From positions 555 through 5,756 of the forward strand of contig VBCP01000341.1 in NCBI GenBank assembly GCA_005888925.1: a stretch of 5,202 nucleotides of DNA, given 5' to 3'. This document shows positions 1 to 4,701 of this stretch, piece after piece (the first letter of the stretch is position 1; every line of letters starts with the position of its first letter). Source of the stretch: Betaproteobacteria bacterium (GTDB lineage Bacteria; Pseudomonadota; Gammaproteobacteria; Burkholderiales; SG8-39). The notes under the pieces are model-generated. The model searched no databases. It worked only from the letters and a program-made list of their open reading frames with translations, and was not told the DNA's origin. Made by a program: the position numbers and the translations under genes.

Positions 1-465
1 CTCGTCGAGCCGGGACCGAATGGCCAGCCGAACCCGCAGGCGGCGCGGCGCATCGTCTTCGCCAAGAGCGGCGCCGCGGCGTCAGCGCCCAAGAAAGAGG
101 CTGCTGCCCCCAAAGGCGCGAGTGGCGTAGACGGTCAGCTCACCGCGCTCCTCACGCGCAACGCGTGGTGCGGCTTCACCTACAACCAGCACAGCGGCAC
201 CAGCACCAAAGAGCGCGTGGTCTTCAACGGCAACGGCTCCGTGTTCCGGACCTCGGGCGCCGAGACCTACAACTCAGGGCCCGCCGGCAGCGTCGCCGGC
301 CAGTCCGGCAACCGCAACCAGGGACGCTGGAAGGTGGACGGCGGCATGCTGCACCTCTCGCAGGACGGCGTGAGCTGGGCGCCGCAGCAGCTGCAGGTGA
401 CGCAGAACTCGAACGGCTACCCGATCATCAAGTCCGGCGGCAAGGAATACATGCAGTGCAACTAG
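1..465 (+). CDS. C-terminal part of an unrecognised protein with a Cys-flanked beta-rich domain (5' end outside window)
   Basis: Frame 1 is open from the first base to a TAG at 463-465, giving 154 residues with no start visible, so the gene begins upstream. Residues about 23-44 of the fragment are an Ala/Lys/Pro-rich linker. They are followed by a compact domain (about 46-154) beginning LLTRNAWCGFTYN and ending GGKEYMQCN. Alternating hydrophobic and polar residues, many Gly/Asn turns and a GRWKVDGG-LHLSQDG stretch suggest a small all-beta fold. Its only two cysteines (57 and 153) sit at the two ends, which would suit a disulfide in an exported protein; this is inference. An internal ATG at 346 and a GTG at 217 would both cut the domain, so neither is a likely start. 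I do not recognise the family and assign no function. It converges on the lipoprotein gene at 486-1005, leaving only 20 bp between the stops. Confidence 0.75.
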   Translation, partial: LVEPGPNGQPNPQAARRIVFAKSGAAASAPKKEAAAPKGASGVDGQLTALLTRNAWCGFTYNQHSGTSTKERVVFNGNGSVFRTSGAETYNSGPAGSVAGQSGNRNQGRWKVDGGMLHLSQDGVSWAPQQLQVTQNSNGYPIIKSGGKEYMQCN

Positions 466-466
466 A

Positions 467-487
467 AATCGGTGCCTGACCCCGATT
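467..487. repeat. Inverted repeat between convergent genes, possible REP-like element or weak bidirectional terminator
   Basis: AATCGG at 467-472 pairs perfectly with CCGATT at 482-487 around a 9-base loop (TGCCTGACC). It fills the gap between the stop of the rightward gene (463-465) and the stop of the leftward lipoprotein gene (486-488), and its last two bases overlap the latter. No T-run follows on either strand, so a classical terminator is doubtful. The core GGTGCCTGACCCC resembles short palindromic motifs that I recall as dispersed in betaproteobacterial intergenic regions. That recollection is not verified here. Confidence 0.4.
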
Positions 488-1005
488 ACTGCGGCTGCGC
501 GGCGATCGAGACGCCGAAGTTCATCGTCTCCTGCTTGTACGCCGACGGGATGTAGAGCAGCTCGAGGCGAATTTCCTTCAGCTTCCACGGTCTGGCTCGC
601 GTCCTGGCCCGGGTCGAGGCGCTCCTGGCTGCCGTAGGAATTCGACACCTTCAGCGTGGGCTCGGTGCGCTTGTCCTCGAGCGGGATCGGCTTGCCCTGC
701 ATGTCGATGTACAGCAGCTTGCCGCCGAGCAGGCGCAGGCTCTGGTCCTTCGAGACGTTGGTCAGCACCAGCTTGCCGCTGAGGCGCGCCGGCGTGTCGA
801 TGCGCCCCGAGCCGTCCTCGATGCGCTCGACGACTTTCATCTCGGTGAGCGCGCCGCTGAGAAGGCTGCCCTTCACGGTGAGCGCGCCGGGCGTCACGGG
901 ATAGGTCTTGTCGTTCACCACCGGCCGGTTCTGCGACTGCGGCGGCGTGCATCCGACGGTGATGGTTGCAAATACGGCTGTGGCGATCGCTGAGCGAATC
1001 AACAT
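486..1005 (-). pseudogene. Small lipoprotein gene with a single frameshift (possibly YcfL/DUF1425-like)
   Basis: The start is ATG at 1005, preceded by a good Shine-Dalgarno AAGGAG (1019-1014) with 8 bases between. The product opens with a lipoprotein signal, MLIRSAIATAVFATITVGC, with Cys19 as the likely lipidation site; Thr at -3 is less usual. It then reads smoothly through LVLTNVSKDQSLRLLGGK and LLYIDMQGKPIPLEDKR to about residue 138 (DASQTV). There the frame breaks near 585-592. Reading one base further along gives KLKEIRLELLYIPSAYKQ and a natural ending FGVSIAAQPQ with TAA at 488-486. Total length is 520 bases, one more than 173 codons, so one extra base explains the break. Uncorrected, the frame would run 190 bases into the convergent gene. 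The fold, with a wet-periphery pattern of conserved strands around a Tyr-x-Asp-x-x-Gly turn, loosely recalls YcfL/DUF1425 periplasmic lipoproteins; this is tentative. It could be a recent pseudogene or a sequencing error. Confidence 0.7.
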
Positions 1006-1094
1006 GGGTGTTTCTCCTTGGTCGCCGGAGCATGCGGCGCACATCCACCGGGCGTCTGTGCGCTACCGAACTTTAGCAATTGGCCCCGCTATCC

Positions 1095-1108
1095 GTGCGC
1101 GAGCGCAC
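1095..1108. promoter_or_regulatory. Inverted repeat in the lipoprotein/regulator divergent region, possible operator
   Basis: GTGCGC (1095-1100), a GA spacer and GCGCAC (1103-1108) form a perfect 6-bp inverted repeat. A further GTGCGC half lies at 1058-1063, and the 8-mer GCGCACAT occurs at both 1037-1044 and 1103-1110. The cluster sits between the divergent starts at 1005 and 1143, where an autoregulatory site would be expected. In GC-rich DNA such GC-only repeats can arise by chance. No convincing -35/-10 pair was seen in 1006-1142. Confidence 0.25.
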
Positions 1109-1142
1109 ATTCGCGGCGCGCGCGGCCGAAGACAATGCAGCG

Positions 1143-1841
1143 ATGGGAAGGCCTGCGATCCAGAACGAGCTGCTGGCGGCGATGTCGCGCAAGACGTATG
1201 ACGCGCTCGCCCCCGCGCTCACGCCAGTCACGCTCGTCTTCGGCGAGGTGCTCTACGAAGCGCACGCGCCGATGGCGCACGTCTACTTTCCCTGCGAGTC
1301 GATGGTGTCGCTCCTCTTGCCGGTCGAGAACCATATCGACATCGAAGTCGGCCTCGTCGGCCGCGAAGGCATGCTCGGCGCGTCGCTCGCCCTCGGCATC
1401 GTGCGCTCGCCGGTCAAGGCGCTGGTGCAGGGCGCGGGCAGCGCGCTGCGCCTGAGCGCCGCGCGCTTCGGGCGCGAGCTGTCGCAGAACCCGGCGCTGC
1501 AGCGCGCCGTCAACCGCTACCTCCATTCGCTGATGCAGCAGATCACGCAAACCGCGGCGTGCAACCGCTTCCACGTGGTGGAGGCGCGGCTTGCGCGCTG
1601 GCTGCTGATGACGCGCGATCGCATGCGTTCCCCCAAGTTCCGCATGACGCACGAATTCCTCTCCCACATGCTCGGCGTGCGCCGGGTCGGGGTCACCGAA
1701 GCCGCATCGTCGCTGCAGCGCCAGAAGCTGATCGAATACACCCGCGGCAACATCAGCATCCTGGACGAGCCCGGTCTCGAGGCCGCCTGCTGCGGCTGCT
1801 ACGGACTCGTCAAGTCGATCGCACTGCCGGTCTTGTCGTAG
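1143..1841 (+). CDS. Crp/Fnr-family transcriptional regulator
   Basis: The 232-residue product is a cytoplasmic DNA-binding regulator of the cyclic-nucleotide-domain plus winged-helix class. Residues about 14-110 match the effector domain: LTPVTLVFGEVLYE, then VYFPCESMVSLLLPVE, then VGLVGREGMLGASLALG. RSPVK (88-92) stands where CRP carries its Arg-Ser phosphate-binding pair, but the rest of the cassette is not CRP-like, so the ligand is unknown. A dimer helix follows (about 112-138), then TAACNRFHVVEARLARWLL. The helix-turn-helix is at about 168-200, with FLSHMLGVRRVGVTEAASSL as scaffold and recognition helix. The tail holds a CCGC cysteine cluster (216-219). ATG 1143 was chosen because homologous regulators begin close to the NELLAAMSR motif. 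A TTG at 1080 is in frame and would add 21 residues, and neither start has a strong Shine-Dalgarno. Three tandem TAG codons (1839-1847) end the gene. It is divergent from the lipoprotein gene; its targets cannot be told from the sequence. Confidence 0.9.
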   Translation: MGRPAIQNELLAAMSRKTYDALAPALTPVTLVFGEVLYEAHAPMAHVYFPCESMVSLLLPVENHIDIEVGLVGREGMLGASLALGIVRSPVKALVQGAGSALRLSAARFGRELSQNPALQRAVNRYLHSLMQQITQTAACNRFHVVEARLARWLLMTRDRMRSPKFRMTHEFLSHMLGVRRVGVTEAASSLQRQKLIEYTRGNISILDEPGLEAACCGCYGLVKSIALPVLS

Positions 1842-1864
1842 TAGTAGCCCGCCAAGGGACGCCA

Positions 1865-1904
1865 TCCCGGCTAGTCCCGGCATGTCCCAGCTAGTCCGCT
1901 GGGT
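1865..1904. repeat. Degenerate 10-bp tandem repeat, about four copies
   Basis: Consecutive units read TCCCGGCTAG (1865), TCCCGGCATG (1875), TCCCAGCTAG (1885) and a decayed TCCGCTGGGT (1895). The first three differ from one another by one to three bases. The array lies between the regulator's stops and the leftward terminator. Confidence 0.6.
1886..1903 (+). terminator. Small hairpin after the regulator gene, possible weak terminator
   Basis: CCCAGC (1886-1891) pairs with GCTGGG (1898-1903) around a six-base loop, 39 bases past the last TAG of the regulator. No T-run follows on the + strand, so termination here would be weak. The larger hairpin at 1929-1950 may do the job for both strands. 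Confidence 0.3.
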
Positions 1905-1923
1905 ACGTCAAATCCAGTATCGT

Positions 1924-1950
1924 AAAAAAAAGGACCCTTGCGGGTCCTTT
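1924..1950 (-). terminator. Rho-independent terminator of the ice-binding/OmpA operon
   Basis: GGACCC (1932-1937) and GGGTCC (1942-1947) form a perfect GC-rich stem with a four-base loop, extended by three A-T pairs. On the minus strand the stem is followed by eight T residues (complement of the A-run 1924-1931), the classical intrinsic terminator layout. It lies 20 bases past the OmpA-like stop. On the plus strand the stem is followed only by TTTCTC, so it may also act weakly on transcription from the regulator gene. Confidence 0.9.
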
Positions 1951-1969
1951 CTCATCTGGCGGTTGGTGA

Positions 1970-3439
1970 TTACTGCTTCGGGAAGTCCAGGATGATGTTG
2001 ACCCTGCGGTTTTCCTGCCGGCCTTCGACGCTCGTGTTGTAGGCGAAGCGCCGGGTCTGGCCAAAGCCTTCCGGGACGAGACGCTTGCGCTCGACACCCA
2101 TATCCGCCATGGCGTTCACCACGCTCTGGGCGCGCTGCTGGGACAGCTTCATCGACTGCGCCGCGGTGCCGCCCTGGTCGCTGGTGTGCCCTTCGACCGT
2201 GGCGGTGACGTGCGGGTTGGCCTTCATGAAGTTCACCACCTTGCGCAGCTCGGTGCGGTATTGCGGCTTGAGCTCCGCGCGGTCGGTATCGAACTCCATC
2301 TCCATCGCCATGGTGATGCGCTCGGGAACCGCCTCGATCCCCTCGATGTCGGTGGCGCAGGCGATGATCGCGTTGATGCGCCGGTTCAGGCGCTTGCCCT
2401 CTTCGGTGCGGTTGTCGCCGAGCGGGCGCGATTCGCCGTAGCCCACAGCCTTCAGTCGCGAACGCGCGATGCCGCTGCGATCCACGAGATAGGTCACCAC
2501 ATTCTCGGCGCGGAGCTCCGACAGCTTCATGTTGTCCGAGGCCGTCCCGACCTCGTCGGTGTGACCCTCGATCACCGCGGTGGTCTTCGGATACTTGTTC
2601 ATGAACAGGCCGACCTTGTTCATCTTCTCCTCGGACGCGTGCTGCACGGTCTTCTGGTTGATCTCGAACTGGATGTCGAGAATGCTGCAGTACTGCTCGG
2701 TCTTCGCCACGATCGGCACGATGACCAGCACCGGCTCTGCGATCGGAGCCGCCGCCAGCACTGCCGGCGGCGCTTCCGCGGCGCGCGGCGCGGCCTTCCC
2801 ACCGAACATGTACACCAGCCCGACCATCAGGGTGTTGATGTTGCCCTTGTTGCCCACCGCGTCATTGACGCGATAGTTCTCCCACTCGCCGCGCAAGCCG
2901 AGCGCGGGTGTGAAGTCGTACTGCGCGCCAAGGCCGGTCTTGTAGCCGACGGCGCTCTTGCTCGGGCTGGGATTGGTAGCAGTCACCGCGCCGGTTCCGC
3001 TGAACGTGTCTTGCGCCTTGGCGTACTGCAGGCCGAGCTTGCCGAATGCCGAGAACTTTTCCGTCAGCGGCAGGATGCCAACGCCGTCGACACCGACGCC
3101 TTGCAGCTTGATCTTGCCGGTGAGCGTGCCCGGCGGCGCGGTGTGCGCCGTGAAGCCGAACTCGCCGAGATTGAAGTAGCTCGCCTCGACGGCGAAGTTC
3201 TTGTTGAATTTCTTGCCGCCGAGCAGCTTCCAGGCCGTGTCTCTGCTGTCGTCGTCGATCGAGGTCGTGCTGAAGCCCGATCCGCGCAGCTGCTGCGTGA
3301 TCCGGTCGTGGTGGTTCTTCTCCCACGACTGCCCGATGCCGGCTCCGAGGTAGTAGCCCTCGTCGGCCGCACCCGCCTGAGCGCTGACTGCCGCAATTCC
3401 TGCCAGGCCCAAGGCCCCCACAGCTCTGACTAGTTTCAT
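1970..3439 (-). CDS. OmpA-family outer-membrane protein: beta-barrel plus two tandem peptidoglycan-binding domains
   Basis: The 489-residue product is an outer-membrane anchor to peptidoglycan. Residues 1-24 are a Sec signal peptide (cleavage near AQAGA). Residues about 27-214 are an eight-strand-type barrel, from GYYLGAGIGQSWEK to NTLMVGLVYMFGG, with aromatic-ended strands. An Ala/Pro-rich linker (215-245) follows. OmpA_C domain one (about 250-362) has GHTDEVG and LSELRAENV, with Asp295 and Arg310 at the positions that bind diaminopimelate in OmpA. OmpA_C domain two (about 376-487) has GHTSDQGG and LSQQRAQSV, with one extra residue (Ser420) before Asp421. Single-domain OmpA proteins are usually about 350 residues; the extra length here is the second domain. 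The only two cysteines, 251 and 361, bracket domain one and could form a disulfide. ATG 3439 was chosen for its GGAG Shine-Dalgarno seven bases upstream; a TTG at 3451 lies ahead of that site. The gene is second in an operon, 28 bp after the ice-binding-type gene, and is closed by a strong terminator. Confidence 0.95.
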   Translation of the reverse strand: MKLVRAVGALGLAGIAAVSAQAGAADEGYYLGAGIGQSWEKNHHDRITQQLRGSGFSTTSIDDDSRDTAWKLLGGKKFNKNFAVEASYFNLGEFGFTAHTAPPGTLTGKIKLQGVGVDGVGILPLTEKFSAFGKLGLQYAKAQDTFSGTGAVTATNPSPSKSAVGYKTGLGAQYDFTPALGLRGEWENYRVNDAVGNKGNINTLMVGLVYMFGGKAAPRAAEAPPAVLAAAPIAEPVLVIVPIVAKTEQYCSILDIQFEINQKTVQHASEEKMNKVGLFMNKYPKTTAVIEGHTDEVGTASDNMKLSELRAENVVTYLVDRSGIARSRLKAVGYGESRPLGDNRTEEGKRLNRRINAIIACATDIEGIEAVPERITMAMEMEFDTDRAELKPQYRTELRKVVNFMKANPHVTATVEGHTSDQGGTAAQSMKLSQQRAQSVVNAMADMGVERKRLVPEGFGQTRRFAYNTSVEGRQENRRVNIILDFPKQ

Positions 3440-3467
3440 GTTCTTCTCCAAGGTGAGCTCGTGCGCC

Positions 3468-4418
3468 TTACGGCGTAGGAACGTTGATTACGGTGTTGAC
3501 CATCGTGACCGAAGCGTTCAGAGCAAGCGCGCGGCCGTTGAGAGTCGTGATCGCGGCGTTGCCTGCGGTCGAAAATGTGGTGGCGGCCGACGAGATGATC
3601 GTGCCTACCATGATGCCGCCTCCCGCCGCATTGATCGTCGCCGCGCTGCCGACCTGCCAGAAGACATTCTTCGGCTGCGCGCCACCGGCGAGAATCACGC
3701 TACGCGGTGCTCCTGCTGCGCCGACGGTGAGCGTGTTCGCCATCTGGAACACCCACACCGCATTGGCGTTGCCCAAGGCGTCGAGTGTGAGATCGGATCC
3801 GGTGATCAGGAATCCACCGCTCGCGGTCTTGTAGATGCCCGGTGCCAGGGTGAGTCCGCCGAGGTTGGCGCCTGGGTCGGCTGCACCGGGGCGGCCCGCG
3901 AGGTCGTTGAACGCCGTGAGCGCGTCCGCAGCCGCGGCCTGCGCAGTCGCAAAGGTGGCCGCGGTACCTTCCGCCGGACAGGTAATCGTCGGCGGCGGGG
4001 GAGCGGTCATGATCGTGCCATTCACAGCGCCCTGGTTGAGCGGCGTTTCCGTGTACGCGCATCCTGAAACCAGCGGCGTGTAGGGCACCGAGTTGTCGTG
4101 GAATCCGGTCATCAGCGTTGAAGCGCCCGTGGTGCCGATCGAAACCGGCTGGCCTTGCGCTCCCACGATCACCGTGTTCAAGCCCTGGTTCGTCATCCCG
4201 GCGTTGCCGCCGAAACCGCCGAATGCCCCAGCGGCACCTAGAGCCGGGGCTGCGCCTGCCGGCCCTGGCACGCCAGGAGCCGGCGCGACCACGTTACCGG
4301 GCTCGCCGAGAATTTTCCCGTCGTCGCCCCCGCCGCATGCGGCGATGAAGCCAACAAACAACGAAGCCATCAACAGCCGGCACGCTTTGGATGTGTTTTC
4401 GAACTTGATCATCGGCAT
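3468..4418 (-). CDS. DUF3494 ice-binding-family lipoprotein
   Basis: The 316-residue product belongs to the DUF3494 family, discontinuous beta-helix proteins that include bacterial ice-binding and ice-adhesion proteins. Residues 1-28 are a lipoprotein signal with lipobox IAAC (Cys28), so the mature protein should be lipid-anchored outside the cytoplasm. A Gly/Ala/Pro spacer (about 36-72) precedes the family body. Recognisable parts are GMTNQGLNTVIVG, TGASTLMTGFHDNS, the helix ATAQAAAADALTAFNDLAGRP, LGGLTLAPGIYKT, NAVWVFQMANTLTVGA, NVFWQVGSAATINA and the closing LNGRALALNASVTM. TAGN (284-287) fits the T-A/G-X-T/N ice-face motif described for some members. Cys120 and Cys147 may form a disulfide. 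Many DUF3494 proteins have not been shown to bind ice, so another surface role is possible. ATG 4418 is the outer start; ATG 4412, nine bases from GAGG, is equally plausible and removes two residues. It is the first gene of the operon with the OmpA-like gene, and is divergent from the kinase gene. Confidence 0.9.
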   Translation of the reverse strand: MPMIKFENTSKACRLLMASLFVGFIAACGGGDDGKILGEPGNVVAPAPGVPGPAGAAPALGAAGAFGGFGGNAGMTNQGLNTVIVGAQGQPVSIGTTGASTLMTGFHDNSVPYTPLVSGCAYTETPLNQGAVNGTIMTAPPPPTITCPAEGTAATFATAQAAAADALTAFNDLAGRPGAADPGANLGGLTLAPGIYKTASGGFLITGSDLTLDALGNANAVWVFQMANTLTVGAAGAPRSVILAGGAQPKNVFWQVGSAATINAAGGGIMVGTIISSAATTFSTAGNAAITTLNGRALALNASVTMVNTVINVPTP

Positions 4419-4570
4419 ATCCCTCTTTCCGCCTTCCCAACTGGTTCAGTGCGCACGCGACGCTCTTGCGCGATCGCTTCTGCGTTATTTCTTGCCGGCG
4501 AGGATCGCCGAGCGTGCGGCGACGTTCTGTACGTTGGCTTACACGGATTGCGATTTGTCCGCCGCCAGAC

Positions 4571-4584
4571 ACCGATCGATCGGT
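4571..4584. promoter_or_regulatory. Perfect 14-bp palindrome, candidate operator
   Basis: ACCGATCGATCGGT is identical to its own reverse complement. It lies 153 bp upstream of the ice-binding-type start and 118 bp upstream of the kinase start. The eight bases TCGATCGG (4576-4583) recur in direct orientation at 4604-4611, 28 bp away. This arrangement suits a dimeric regulator with a second weaker site, but the bound protein is unknown. Confidence 0.4.
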
Positions 4585-4623
4585 TGAGTGCGCTGCCGTA
4601 CAGTCGATCGGCGAGCCCGCGCG

Positions 4624-4629
4624 TAATAC
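4624..4629 (+). promoter_or_regulatory. Possible -10 box for the kinase gene
   Basis: TAATAC matches the sigma-70 -10 consensus at four of six positions. It stands out in GC-rich surroundings, 72 bp before the kinase ATG. The expected -35 area (about 4601-4606, CAGTCG) does not match TTGACA, so the promoter would be weak or activator-dependent. The repeated TCGATCGG core at 4604-4611 falls just downstream of where the -35 would be. Confidence 0.25.
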
Positions 4630-4701
4630 TGTGCAGGAAGGTCGAATGCCAGTGTGCCGGCAGGACTTGGCGAGCCTGACCCATCGAGAAGGACATGACT
4701 C

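Larger units (their letters stand above)
4419..4701. other. Divergent intergenic region, likely shared control region
   Basis: These 283 bp separate the starts of the leftward ice-binding/OmpA operon and the rightward kinase gene and hold no convincing gene. The short reading frames that cross it lack ribosome sites and end inside the neighbours. It holds a perfect 14-bp palindrome (4571-4584), a repeat of its core at 4604-4611 and a -10-like box near 4624. No good -10/-35 pair was found for the leftward operon; AAATAA at 4488-4483 (minus) is the nearest -10-like run. Confidence 0.7.

Noticed and set aside
274..1044. Uninterrupted 256-codon frame for the lipoprotein gene
   Set aside because: After about 588 the translation turns into Arg/Ala/Val-rich noise overlapping the convergent gene by 190 bases, while another frame continues with sensible sequence. 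The extra 13 N-terminal residues also precede the real ribosome site.
1089..1883. Open frame of 264 codons on the - strand opposite the Crp/Fnr-type gene
   Set aside because: It is an Arg/Ala/His-rich shadow without recognisable motifs, and it would run across the 10-bp repeats. The plus-strand protein is a clear family match.
2186..3433. Open frame of 415 codons on the + strand opposite the OmpA-like gene
   Set aside because: Its sequence is rich in Arg, Ala, Val and His with no domain pattern. The minus strand holds an unmistakable barrel and two OmpA domains, so this is a GC-rich shadow frame.
3440..3467. Terminator or attenuator between the ice-binding-type and OmpA-like genes
   Set aside because: Only a 4-bp CGCC/GGCG stem overlapping the stop codon and a GAGCTC palindrome are present, with no T-run. 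The genes are best read as co-transcribed.
3438..4067. Plus-strand frame of 209 codons opposite the ice-binding-type gene
   Set aside because: It is very Arg-rich with no motif or ribosome site and opposes a confidently identified gene.
4201..4275. Collagen-like Gly-X-Y repeat in the ice-binding-type protein (residues about 48-72)
   Set aside because: The glycine spacing is irregular after the first two triplets, so it is better read as a flexible Gly/Ala/Pro spacer.
4478..4500. Sigma-54-type promoter (GGCAAG on the minus strand) for the ice-binding/OmpA operon
   Set aside because: The spacing and the second element do not match the -24/-12 consensus.
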